This document shows, piece by piece, positions 53,770 through 62,200 of a stretch of DNA of 64,000 nucleotides (position 1 is the first letter of the stretch; the number at the start of each line of letters is the position of its first letter). The notes below the pieces were generated by a model. That model saw nothing but the letters and a program-made list of their open reading frames with translations, searched no databases and was not told where the DNA came from. Origin of the DNA: UBA4742 sp037138595 (GTDB lineage: Bacteria > Actinomycetota > Acidimicrobiia > Acidimicrobiales > Acidimicrobilacustridaceae); the NCBI GenBank assembly GCA_037138595.1, contig JBAXIB010000011.1, positions 1 to 64,000 of the forward strand, read 5' to 3'. A program made the position numbers and the translations under genes.

Positions 53770-56223
53770 TCAGCGACGACGGCCGCGATCGCCACCGCCA
53801 CTGCGTCCGGTTCCCCGACCGCCACCTGACGAAGATTCAGGACCGAGGTCACCGAACTCGGAACGAACTTCACTGTCGAACGCGTCTTCGAACGACACAT
53901 ACTCGCGGTCACCTTCGGCCGCAGGCGCAGGATCGCTGGCCGGTGCGTCGTCTCGCGGTCGATCAGAACGGCGCGGTCGATCGCCACGATCGCCAGAGCT
54001 ACGACCGCCCGAACCGCGATCGCTTCCGCCGCTTTCTTTCGCTGCAGGAGCATCACCAGCAGGACGCAACGATACTTTGCCACCTGGATCGACGTCTTCG
54101 ACGACAACTTCGATCTCGTCACCTAAGTTGACCACGTCTTCAACCTTGTCGATGCGCTTGCCGCCACCGAGTTTCGAGATGTGCAGCAGCCCATCGCGGC
54201 CGGGGAGAATGTTCACAAACGCCCCGAACTTGGTAATGCTCACAACCTTGCCCATATAGGTCTGGCCAACCTCGGCGGTCGGCGGGTTCAAGATGAGGCG
54301 GATCTGACGTTCGGCTTCGATCACCTTTTCCGAATCGGTCGATCCGATACTCACTCGGCCGACACTGCCATCATCGTCAACCGAAATATCGGCTCCGGTT
54401 TCCTGCTGAATGGCATTGATGACCTTGCCCTTCGGGCCAATCACTTCGCCGATCTTGTCCATCGGAATCTCGAAGCTCACGATCTTCGGTGCGGTCTTGC
54501 CCACCTCGTCGCGAGGCGCCGAGATGGCATCATTCATCACGGCCAAGATCGCCAAGCGAGCTTCTTTCGCTTGCTGCAACGCCTGCGCCAACACGTCGGC
54601 CGGAATGCCCTCAATTTTGGTATCGAGTTGCAATGCGGTCACGAATTCGGCGGTGCCGGCGACCTTAAAGTCCATGTCGCCAAACGCGTCTTCGGCGCCG
54701 AGAATGTCGGTGAGGGTGGTGTATTTGCCTTCGGCGAACACCAACCCCATGGCGATACCCGCCACAGGAGCGCGCAATGGAACGCCCGCATCCATCATCG
54801 ACAGTGACGATCCGCAAACCGAACCCATCGACGTCGAACCATTCGATGACAGCACATCAGACACGGTGCGGATCGTGTAGGCGAATTCTTCTTTGGTAGG
54901 AAGCACCGGCACGAGTGCCCGCTCGGCGAGCATGCCGTGGCCAATTTCACGACGCTTCGGTCCACGCATGAAACCGGTCTCACCGGTCGAATAGGGCGGG
55001 AAGTTGTAATGGTGCATGTAACGCTTGCGGTCAACCACACCGAGCGTGTCAAGCATTTGTTCCATGCGAGGCATGCCAAGCGTCGTGACGTTAAGAACCT
55101 GGGTCTCGCCACGTTGGAACAAGCCCGAACCGTGGACTGACGGCAGCACGCCGACTTCAGCAGACAGCGCCCGGATGTCGGCTACGCCGCGGCCGTCGAT
55201 GCGGATGCCTTCGTTGACAATCCGACTGCGAACGACGGCTTTGGTCAGCGAGCGGAACGCCGCTTTGATCTGCTTTTCGGCATCGCTCACTGCGTCGAAG
55301 CGCGAAAGGAGCTCGGCAACGATTTCTGAACGAGCATCACCTTCGGCGGCGAGGCGCGCAACCTTGTCTGAGATCGACTCGGCTCGAACCACGCGCTCGG
55401 TACCGACCTCGGCCACTGCGTCGTAGATCTCGGAGCTGTAATCAGCCTGCACTGAGAAATCCATGGTGGGCTTGCGTCCACCGGTGGCAGCAATGAGTTC
55501 GAGTTGGTCCTTGATCGAATCGCGGATCCAGGTTTTTGCCGCTTCGAGACCTTCGGCAATGACTGCCTCGGTAACCTTTGGCGCACCGGCCTCAAATGCT
55601 GGCCACGACGCTTCGGTCCCACCAGCCTCAACCATCGAGATCGCAACATCGTCATTATCAAGCAATCGACCCGCAACGACGAGTTCAAAGGTCGATGATT
55701 CGCCTTGCTCGTAGGTCGGGAAGGGGATCCATTCGCCATCGGTGGTGAACGCAACTCGAACCGCGCCAATTGGGCCGTCAAAGGGAATACCCGACAGGCT
55801 TAGGGCTGCCGATGCGCCATTGATAGCAACAACGTCATGGGGATTTTCAAGATCAGCCGCAACGATCGTTCCAACAACATGAACTTCGTTGCGGAACCCG
55901 TCGGGGAAGCATGGCCGCAGCGGACGATCCATCAGGCGGCAAGTCAAGATAGCTTGATCGCTCGACTTGCCTTCACGGCGGAAGAACGAACCGGGGATTT
56001 TGCCCGCGGCATACATCCGCTCTTCGATGTCAACGGTCAACGGAAAGAAATCGGCGCCTTCGCGAGCCGAACTGGCAGCAGTTGCGGTGACGAGGACAAC
56101 GGTGTCGCCCAGGCGAACCGTGACTGCGCCACCCGCTTGGCCAGCAAGCTTGCCCGTTTCGAATGTCAGTGTTTTTTCAGGTGCGCCGGTTACGACGCGT
56201 GATACGGAATGAGATTCCGTCAT
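53770..56223 (-). CDS. pnp: Polyribonucleotide nucleotidyltransferase
   Basis: A 3'-5' phosphorolytic RNase. The ATG at 56223 has AGAGGAG upstream and gives 817 residues. There are two RNase PH domains (the second from about 330, with FQRGETQVLNVTTLG), then KH (IGEVIGPKGKVINAIQ) and S1 (GKVVSITKFGAFVNILPG) domains. A long RG/D-rich disordered tail ends GRSGGGDRGRRR, common in actinobacteria. Structured RNA in the leader suggests autoregulation. Confidence 0.97.
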   Translation of the reverse strand: MTESHSVSRVVTGAPEKTLTFETGKLAGQAGGAVTVRLGDTVVLVTATAASSAREGADFFPLTVDIEERMYAAGKIPGSFFRREGKSSDQAILTCRLMDRPLRPCFPDGFRNEVHVVGTIVAADLENPHDVVAINGASAALSLSGIPFDGPIGAVRVAFTTDGEWIPFPTYEQGESSTFELVVAGRLLDNDDVAISMVEAGGTEASWPAFEAGAPKVTEAVIAEGLEAAKTWIRDSIKDQLELIAATGGRKPTMDFSVQADYSSEIYDAVAEVGTERVVRAESISDKVARLAAEGDARSEIVAELLSRFDAVSDAEKQIKAAFRSLTKAVVRSRIVNEGIRIDGRGVADIRALSAEVGVLPSVHGSGLFQRGETQVLNVTTLGMPRMEQMLDTLGVVDRKRYMHHYNFPPYSTGETGFMRGPKRREIGHGMLAERALVPVLPTKEEFAYTIRTVSDVLSSNGSTSMGSVCGSSLSMMDAGVPLRAPVAGIAMGLVFAEGKYTTLTDILGAEDAFGDMDFKVAGTAEFVTALQLDTKIEGIPADVLAQALQQAKEARLAILAVMNDAISAPRDEVGKTAPKIVSFEIPMDKIGEVIGPKGKVINAIQQETGADISVDDDGSVGRVSIGSTDSEKVIEAERQIRLILNPPTAEVGQTYMGKVVSITKFGAFVNILPGRDGLLHISKLGGGKRIDKVEDVVNLGDEIEVVVEDVDPGGKVSLRPAGDAPAAKESGGSDRGSGGRSSGDRGDRPRRSDRPRDDAPASDPAPAAEGDREYVSFEDAFDSEVRSEFGDLGPESSSGGGRGTGRSGGGDRGRRR

Positions 56224-56325
56224 GGTTTTGTTCTCCTCTGAGGCCACGTTGGCCTCGTGTCTTGGTATGCGGATTTGGTTGATCAGTTTTCGTGATCAGA
56301 CTGCAAGGTCCGGCGGCGCCAGTTC

Positions 56326-56389
56326 CCAGTGGTGAAAGACGGAGCCGATCAAGTTTCGAGTCGGAATTGGTTCGGTCTCTCACCACTGG
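56326..56389 (-). promoter_or_regulatory. Long hairpin in the pnp leader
   Basis: CCAGTGGTGA (56326-56335) pairs perfectly with TCACCACTGG (56380-56389). Inside, AGAC/GTCT and CCGA/TCGG can extend the stem on the transcribed (minus) strand. It lies about 100 bases before the pnp start. In E. coli a long stem in the pnp leader is cut by RNase III and then attacked by PNPase; a similar role is inferred here. Confidence 0.65.
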
Positions 56390-56423
56390 CAGCTGACGTG
56401 CACATCCGGCGAAGTGTTCACAT

Positions 56424-56449
56424 CAATGTTGTATTGCAATGTTGTATTG
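56424..56449. repeat. 13-bp tandem duplication in the rpsO-pnp spacer
   Basis: Two perfect head-to-tail copies of CAATGTTGTATTG. The flanks add a 7-bp inverted pair (CATCAAT at 56421-56427, ATTGATG at 56446-56452). This is the most AT-rich part of the spacer and may hold a pnp promoter. Confidence 0.8.
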
Positions 56450-56464
56450 ATGCCGTAACGAGGC

Positions 56465-56487
56465 GACGGCGACCCAAGGTCGCCGTC
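56465..56487 (-). terminator. Strong hairpin after rpsO
   Basis: GACGGCGACC (56465-56474) and GGTCGCCGTC (56478-56487) form a perfect 10-bp GC-rich stem with a 3-base loop, 17 bases after the rpsO stop. There is no T-tract, so it may be a partial terminator or an RNA-protection element between rpsO and pnp. Confidence 0.7.
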
Positions 56488-56504
56488 ACGGGTACTGCAT
56501 GGAA

Positions 56505-56783
56505 TTATCGGCGCAAGCCCAACTTGGCGATGATCGCCCGGTAGCGCTCAACGTCATTCTTCTTGACGTAATCAAGCAACCGGCGACGACGACCAACCAG
56601 CATCAACAGGCCACGTCGGCTGTGATGATCCTTCTTGTGAGCCTTGAGATGCTCAGTGAGGTGATTGATTCGATCGGTGAGCAACGCAATCTGAACCTCG
56701 GGCGAACCCGTATCGGTGTCATGAAGACGGTGTTCGGTGATTGTTCCGGCTTTAGGAGCCAGATTGCTGGGATCAGATGACAT
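56505..56783 (-). CDS. rpsO: 30S ribosomal protein S15
   Basis: 92 residues with TEHRLHDTDTGSPEVQIALLTDRINHL-type core (in pieces: HDTDTGSPEVQIA, LTEHLKAHKKDHHSRRGLL, RRRRLLDYVKK). The ATG 56783 follows an AAGGAA site; longer in-frame readings are not protein-like. The gene heads the operon rpsO-pnp-M16-dapB. Its leader (56830-56878) can form two alternative small hairpins, CTGCC/GGCAG and GGCTG/CAGCC, that share bases. Confidence 0.97.
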   Translation of the reverse strand: MSSDPSNLAPKAGTITEHRLHDTDTGSPEVQIALLTDRINHLTEHLKAHKKDHHSRRGLLMLVGRRRRLLDYVKKNDVERYRAIIAKLGLRR

Positions 56784-57081
56784 ACATGATTTCCTTGCGA
56801 CGGTGGGTATCGGACCCGGCTTCCCGGCCCGCTGCCTGTTTGGCAGGCTGGCGCAGCCAGAAGCGGTTTGAAACACGATGTTTTTGTTGGACCGAAACCC
56901 AAGCCGCAAACAGCGCTCTACAAGGGTAGCAGTCACTTGGCCAAAACCCGAAGTCGGCGACCATGCCGGTGCAGAGCGCTCAGCACATCGCTCGGACACC
57001 TAGTGTCAACGAGGGCCTGCCGGCTGACTGCGTTGGGACATCAATAACTAGCGGTCGAGGATTGCCCAGTGAGCATCTCAA

Positions 57082-58365
57082 CTAGTCGGCGCCGACTGCG
57101 CGGAGATTGCAATACACGGCCAGCAGCGCCGCGACGGTGGCCCCGACCAGCAACAACGCGGTGACATTGAGGACAAGCAAGATCGCCCCGCTCGCGAGCA
57201 CGCCGAGCGCAACGGTGCCGTTGAACGACATCATCCATAATGCTGTGATCCGGCCGCGAATCGCGTCGTCAAGATGAGACTGCAACGTGATCGACATTGA
57301 GGTGACCATCGAGAAGTATGCGAACCCGAGCATAAAGCCGGCCGGAAACGCGAATTCGATTTGGCGAGTCAGCGCATAGATCGAGAGAAGCACTGCGAAG
57401 CCAAGCAGCGATCCGCGTGTCATCTTGGCCATGGACCGGTCGGCAAAGTAACTGCCGACGGCAACTGACGCCGTGACGGCGCCGAGACCGAACGTCGCGT
57501 ACAGAAACCCATAGAGGCTGCTGCCCGCCGCGACCCCAAAGTTCGCCCTCGCAACCTCGGGCATCAACCCGATGAACGCCACGGAGAAAAATGAGAAGGT
57601 CGCCATCGTGATGAGCACGCGTTTGATCAATGGGTCGGCCGCTGCGATCCTGAACCCCGAGAGGAGTTGTTGCAATCCCGAATCGGCCGACGGTTTCGTG
57701 ACGTGCCCTGGGTACTTCGCGACGATGAGGCTGACGATCGCGCAAAGATAGGTTGCCGCGTTGATTGCGAACACGGTTCCGAAGCTGAACGGCGCCAACA
57801 ACAGTGCGCCAACCATCGGTCCGATAACCCGCGAGAGGTTCAATTGCACGGCCTGCAGCGCGACGGCACCGTGCAAATCCGTGCGGGGAACCAACGTGGG
57901 GAGCAGGGAAGCGATCGCCGGCGCGCTCAGCGCGTTTCCGATGCCGATCATTAGAGCGCAAAAGAGGATCGCCCACTCATTGGGATCGTCGACCGATGCC
58001 AAGAACGCGAGGAGAACCGAGAACGCGAGCTGCTCGAATTGCAAGATGACGAGCATTTTCCGGCGGTCCAGGATGTCGGCCAGTGTCCCTCCAACGGGCG
58101 CCAAAAACAGCAGCGGCCCGATCAGGGCAAAGTAAGTCATACCGACGAACCACGGATTACCGGTAATGACGAGGACGAACGCGCCGAGCAGCACGTTCTG
58201 CATCCAGGTGCCGATGCTCGAGGCGAACGTCCCCATCCAGACGGTGCGGAACTCGGGGTGACGCAGCGCCGCGCTCGCCGTCCCGGTTTCGAGGGTCACA
58301 CACCCATTGACCGAAGCACAGGTGGCGTTCTCCACGGTCCAGTTGTGCTTTTGGACGCTCGCCAT
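57082..58365 (-). CDS. MFS transporter (EntS/MFS-3 type), second copy
   Basis: Twelve-helix facilitator with ALRHPEFRTVWMGTFASSIGTWMQNVLLGAF at its start, here read in two pieces, and the loop GTLADILDRRKMLVI. The start is uncertain: ATG 58365 gives 427 residues, while GTG codons nearer the conserved ALRHPEF segment are possible. It is divergent from the fasciclin lipoprotein gene, with about 230 bases between them. The substrate is unknown. Confidence 0.85.
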   Translation of the reverse strand: MASVQKHNWTVENATCASVNGCVTLETGTASAALRHPEFRTVWMGTFASSIGTWMQNVLLGAFVLVITGNPWFVGMTYFALIGPLLFLAPVGGTLADILDRRKMLVILQFEQLAFSVLLAFLASVDDPNEWAILFCALMIGIGNALSAPAIASLLPTLVPRTDLHGAVALQAVQLNLSRVIGPMVGALLLAPFSFGTVFAINAATYLCAIVSLIVAKYPGHVTKPSADSGLQQLLSGFRIAAADPLIKRVLITMATFSFFSVAFIGLMPEVARANFGVAAGSSLYGFLYATFGLGAVTASVAVGSYFADRSMAKMTRGSLLGFAVLLSIYALTRQIEFAFPAGFMLGFAYFSMVTSMSITLQSHLDDAIRGRITALWMMSFNGTVALGVLASGAILLVLNVTALLLVGATVAALLAVYCNLRAVGAD

Positions 58366-58595
58366 GGCAGTTGACAATAATCGTTGACGTAACGGCGCAA
58401 CCATGACCGCATCGCGAGACATTGCCCGCCATGCGAACGATCGAGAGTTCTTGCGGTTACCGACCACGTGCAGGACACGTCCAAATCCGAGGCCCAGCAG
58501 AGCAAGTGTGGCGAAAAGTTGATGCAACCAATCAGTGTTCGGCCACGAAGGTCTCTGGAGAACCAACATATTCAATACCCTAAGGAGACATAACC

Positions 58596-59165
58596 ATGAA
58601 GTTACGCAACATCTCCCTCATCGTTGCCACTGTGGCAATCGCTGGGGTCCTCGCTGCCGCTTGCTCATCAACTTCTTCGACGAAGTCAAGTAGCCCGACG
58701 ACGACAACGACCGATTCTTCGGCGTCGACCCCCGCCGAGAACATCGTTCAGCTAGCGTCATCGAATCCTGATTTCTCGACCTTGGTCAAGGCGGTGACCG
58801 CCGGCGGCCTGGTTAGCACTCTCGAAGGAACGGGGCCGTTCACCGTCTTCGCGCCGAATAATGCTGCCTTTGCCAAGCTGCCAGCCAGCAAACTGAGCTC
58901 GTTGCTTGAGCCGGCGAACAAGGATCAGCTCGACTCAATCCTGACCTATCACGTCGTTCCAGGAGCGGTGAAGGCGGCCGACATCATGCCGGGCCAGCCC
59001 ATCAAGACCGTCAACGGAGCCACGGTCACCGTGAAATCGACCGGCGGCAAGCTAACAGTGACCGATGGGTCCGGCAACACCTGCAACATCATCAAAACGG
59101 ACATCACCGCGTCGAACGGTGTCATCCACGTCATTGATTGCGTCCTCCTGCCAACCGCCGGCTGA
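58596..59165 (+). CDS. Fasciclin-domain lipoprotein (MPT83-like)
   Basis: The ATG at 58596 has AAGGAG upstream. A lipoprotein signal ends at LAAACSS (Cys about residue 23). A Ser/Thr-rich spacer (to about 48) is followed by one FAS1 domain with PDFSTLVKAVTAGGL, GPFTVFAPNNAAFAKL, LTYHVVPG and a C-terminal VIHVIDCVLLP. This is the layout of mycobacterial MPT83. It is followed by an ECF sigma factor and an RskA-like anti-sigma factor, which strengthens the parallel. Likely a surface adhesion or envelope protein. Confidence 0.92.
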   Translation: MKLRNISLIVATVAIAGVLAAACSSTSSTKSSSPTTTTTDSSASTPAENIVQLASSNPDFSTLVKAVTAGGLVSTLEGTGPFTVFAPNNAAFAKLPASKLSSLLEPANKDQLDSILTYHVVPGAVKAADIMPGQPIKTVNGATVTVKSTGGKLTVTDGSGNTCNIIKTDITASNGVIHVIDCVLLPTAG

Positions 59166-59232
59166 GCCGCTGTTAACGGTCCGCTCTCAGTAAGCGAGCT
59201 CCGTGTTTTCAAGGCCCAGAGCCCTTACCGCG

Positions 59233-59283
59233 ACCCGGCATCACCACAAGTGCACGTTTAACGTGTCGGTGGTGATGCCGGGT
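59233..59283. promoter_or_regulatory. 15-bp perfect inverted repeat before the sigma factor gene
   Basis: ACCCGGCATCACCAC (59233-59247) pairs with GTGGTGATGCCGGGT (59269-59283). A nested CACGT/ACGTG (59253-59257, 59261-59265) lies in the loop. It stops just before the GGAG ribosome-binding site of the sigma gene and 68 bases after the fasciclin stop. No T-tract follows on either strand, so a leader structure or operator is as likely as a terminator. Confidence 0.8.
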
Positions 59284-59297
59284 AACCGGAGTAAACG

Positions 59298-59873
59298 ATG
59301 CCCGTTCAAAAACTGTCGACGAAATCCCCAGATATGAGCTTCCTCGAAACCGACCACCTGTCGAGAAGGCTGGCCGCCGGAGACGAACTCGCACTGGAGG
59401 AAGGGTATCGACTTTACGGCTCGATGGTCCGTCGCTATCTGCAGCGCTTTGTAAACAGTGACGAGACGGACGATCTGCTTCAAGTGGTCTTCCTCGAACT
59501 CTGGCGCTCGCGGGGTAGAATCGATCCCAATCGCCCCCTTGAGGCCTGGCTTTTTGGCATCGCCAGAAAGCGGGCTATCGACCACTTGCGTCGGAGACGA
59601 CACGACGTCGTATCCGTCGACTTAGTCCGAGAACTTGTGGGTGACGACGGAGCAGAGTTCGCCGATCGCCTTGCATGGTCGGCGGAGATCCAAACAGCGT
59701 TGGCCACACTCGTGCCTGAGCAGCGGGATGCCATCACACTTGCCTACTTCGGTGGTCTCAGCCAACGAGAGATAGCGGAACATCTGAGGGTTCCTTTGGG
59801 GACCGTGAAGGCGCGCATGGCGCGTGGGATGAGAGTCTTGTCATCCGTCATCCTTGGAGGTGTGGAAAAGTGA
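59298..59873 (+). CDS. ECF-type RNA polymerase sigma factor (SigK-like context)
   Basis: 191 residues. Region 2 (about 30-105) includes DETDDLLQVVFLELWRSRG and AWLFGIARKRAIDHLRRRR. Region 4 (about 130-182) has LVPEQRDAITLAYFGGLSQREIAEHL and PLGTVKARMARGM. The stop overlaps the GTG start of the anti-sigma gene, which is the usual coupled arrangement. It probably drives its own operon and the fasciclin gene; no promoter consensus was proven. Confidence 0.92.
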   Translation: MPVQKLSTKSPDMSFLETDHLSRRLAAGDELALEEGYRLYGSMVRRYLQRFVNSDETDDLLQVVFLELWRSRGRIDPNRPLEAWLFGIARKRAIDHLRRRRHDVVSVDLVRELVGDDGAEFADRLAWSAEIQTALATLVPEQRDAITLAYFGGLSQREIAEHLRVPLGTVKARMARGMRVLSSVILGGVEK

Positions 59874-60619
59874 GCAGCCCGAGAGACCTTGATCACGCTC
59901 AGTGTGATCTCGTCGGCCTTCTTGCCGGCGAACTGGGCCGAGAGGAGACAATCGCTTGTAGTCGGCACCTTCGATCATGCCCGCGATGCACCGAGGAGCT
60001 CGTCCAATTGGCAGTAGCACACGGGGCTCTAACCGCTTCCGCGGTTGCGACAAGATCCCTCGACCAGGTGCCTCGTCCACTTGGCGACGAAGCGGTGATA
60101 GGTGCACTCGCAGGAAGCTCAAGCGAGGACGAGTTGCCACCACTCAAAGTCGACCCAAAGAGCAGCGCGTCGCATGACACCAGGCGACGCCGGTTGGGCT
60201 TTGTCGCCGCCGGTGTCGCAGCAGCAGCCATCGTGCTCATTGGCATCGGCACCGTGCTCGCCTATTCGCAGGGATCGAAGACCAGTCCAATCGTGGCCAG
60301 TGCAATCCTCAGGCCTATCGACTCCCCCGCTTCGAGCAGCGGTTCGATCACGGCTGTTGCCATTGGCGATACGAGGAGGCTGACTGTTCATACCGAGCGG
60401 CTTGCCGCCCTGCCAGCAGAAGAATTCTATGAGGTCTGGTTGCTCGATCCGGCCACTCAGAAAATGCTGCCAGTCGGCGTCCTTCCGCCATCGGGGATTG
60501 GGAGCTACTCGATGGGCGCCTCGATCATGGCGGACTATTCAGCAGTCGACGTCAGCCTCCAGACGAACAACGGCAACCCGGCTCATTCGACCACCAGCGT
60601 TCTCCGGGCTTCCTTCTGA
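59870..60619 (+). CDS. RskA-like membrane anti-sigma factor
   Basis: 249 residues. The N-terminal zinc anti-sigma (ZAS) domain has HLRSCPRC preceded by His/Cys at about 9-12. One membrane helix (about 107-128, FVAAGVAAAAIVLIGIGTVLAY) leads to an extracytoplasmic RskA-type C-terminal domain (LPAEEFYEVWLLDPATQKMLPVG). It should hold the sigma factor at the membrane until released by proteolysis. The GTG start overlaps the sigma stop (GTGA). Confidence 0.9.
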   Translation: MSSPRDLDHAQCDLVGLLAGELGREETIACSRHLRSCPRCTEELVQLAVAHGALTASAVATRSLDQVPRPLGDEAVIGALAGSSSEDELPPLKVDPKSSASHDTRRRRLGFVAAGVAAAAIVLIGIGTVLAYSQGSKTSPIVASAILRPIDSPASSSGSITAVAIGDTRRLTVHTERLAALPAEEFYEVWLLDPATQKMLPVGVLPPSGIGSYSMGASIMADYSAVDVSLQTNNGNPAHSTTSVLRASF

Positions 60620-60639
60620 CTCAGGGTAGATCCCCTGAG
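60620..60639 (+). terminator. Hairpin after the anti-sigma gene
   Basis: CTCAGGG (60620-60626) and CCCTGAG (60633-60639) form a 7-bp stem with a 6-base loop directly after the stop codon. It lacks a T-tract. It lies between convergent genes. Confidence 0.5.
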
Positions 60640-60760
60640 GCGGAGCAGTTCGCGCGATAGCGATTCACCCATCAAGGCTTGCTGCAAAATCGCTGTGTGT
60701 GACTCAACCGACGAGCTTCGTCCCAACTAGGTGTTGCGCCTACAAGGACCCCCACATTCG

Positions 60761-62200
60761 TCAAACCGCTCGTTCGGCTGCGGCGACCATTCGCGAGAGC
60801 ATTACCGGAAAGATGAAGTGGTGGAAAGGAAGTACCGCGAACCAGTAGAGACGTCCCAGCAAACCTTTCGGACGGAACTCTGCCTCCTGCACGATTTTCG
60901 ACCCCTCATCAGATGGACTCACTGTCCATGTAAGCCAAGCTTGCCCAGGGAGGCGCATCTCGGCTCGCAGTCGGAGTGTTGTTGGAGGATCGAGTATTTC
61001 GATTCGCCAAAAATCAAGAGCATCTCCGACGCGGAGATTCGCGCGTCGACCCCGTCGCAGGCCTGGTCCGCCAATGAGTTGATCGATGAAACCGCGCACG
61101 GCCCAGAGAAATTGTCCCCCATACCAACCCTTTTCGCCGCCGATCGAACTGAGCTCGCCGAACATAGCGACAGGCGGAATACTCGCAACAATTTCACGTC
61201 GATCAGTAAAGACTGCTCCGCCAGCCCAAGCAGGATCGAGTTCATTGGGCAGGAAGTGAACTAAGTCTGCATCGGAAAATCTCGTTGGGGCACCGTCACC
61301 TTGAGTAATCCGCAGTGCTCGGTCGATAGATTCGCGCAGCGTGAGCGGCGCACTATTGAATTCCTCGCAAGCTGAACGCTTCTTGACAATCACTTCATTT
61401 ACGAGGGACTGGATGAGTTCTTTGGCCAGGGGCACTGGAACTGGTGTCACAAGCCCAATCCAGTGCGACGACAGCCGCGGCGACAGGAATGGAACTGGCA
61501 GGAGAACGCGTTTTCGCAATCCAGCGCATGAAGCGTAGATCTCCATCATCTCGGCATAACTCACCACGTCGACGCCTCCAACCTCCAAGACGCCGGTGAT
61601 GGGCTTGTCGCTTGTGAGGGCGGCAACAATGAGCGAAACGGCGTCGGCAATGGAAATGGGCTGACACTTCGTCGCTACCCATTTTGGCGTCACCATGATG
61701 GGGAGAGTGTCCACCAGATAGCGAAGCATCTCGAAGCTGGCCGAACCTGATCCGATGATTACCCCCGCACGTAACTCCACAACGTCCACCCCGGTGCTGG
61801 CCAGCGCAATACCAACATCTTGGCGACTCATCAGGTGGTCACTGAGTCCTTCTGCGCCATCTCCAAGACCCCCGAGATACACAATGCGACTCACCCCGGC
61901 TGCCTTCGCCGCTTCGGCGAAGTTCAGCGCTTGCCGCACTTCTCGTGCTTGCCAATCGTCACCGTCGCCGATGGCGTGGACGAGGTACAACGCAGCATCA
62001 ATACCTGCCATCGCCTCAGACAGATCATCGTCGACTGAGCCCTGGACAATTTCGACCAGTTCAGCCCAAGGCGCTGCTCGGAGTTTTTCCGGTGTCCGAG
62101 CGAGACACCTCACCGCGAGCCCCCGTTCGACTAGCAAGGGGACAACGCGACCGCCGACGTAGCCCGAGGCACCGGTCACCAATATTGACGGAGGCTTCAT
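60761..62200 (-). CDS. SDR (NAD(P)-binding) protein with DUF2867 domain
   Basis: 479 residues. The N-terminal two-thirds is an atypical (NmrA/complex-I-39-kDa-like) Rossmann protein: LVTGASGYVGGRVVPLL, CLARTPEKL, VYLGGLGDGAEGLSDHL. The C-terminal part (about 330-470) is DUF2867, with GGQFLWAVRGFIDQLIGGPGLRRGRR and RLYWFAVLPFHHFIF. Fusions of this kind are widespread in actinobacteria and their function is unproven. It converges on the anti-sigma gene. Confidence 0.88.
   Translation of the reverse strand: MKPPSILVTGASGYVGGRVVPLLVERGLAVRCLARTPEKLRAAPWAELVEIVQGSVDDDLSEAMAGIDAALYLVHAIGDGDDWQAREVRQALNFAEAAKAAGVSRIVYLGGLGDGAEGLSDHLMSRQDVGIALASTGVDVVELRAGVIIGSGSASFEMLRYLVDTLPIMVTPKWVATKCQPISIADAVSLIVAALTSDKPITGVLEVGGVDVVSYAEMMEIYASCAGLRKRVLLPVPFLSPRLSSHWIGLVTPVPVPLAKELIQSLVNEVIVKKRSACEEFNSAPLTLRESIDRALRITQGDGAPTRFSDADLVHFLPNELDPAWAGGAVFTDRREIVASIPPVAMFGELSSIGGEKGWYGGQFLWAVRGFIDQLIGGPGLRRGRRANLRVGDALDFWRIEILDPPTTLRLRAEMRLPGQAWLTWTVSPSDEGSKIVQEAEFRPKGLLGRLYWFAVLPFHHFIFPVMLSRMVAAAERAV

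Noticed and set aside
53769..54122. N-terminal extension of the M16 peptidase through the pnp 3' end
   Set aside because: The extra 118 residues are out of phase with pnp and compositionally odd. A GTG start one base after the pnp stop matches the family start.
47800..58365. Duplication between the two MFS genes
   Set aside because: They share family motifs but have diverged throughout; I see no nucleotide-level repeat to indicate recent duplication.
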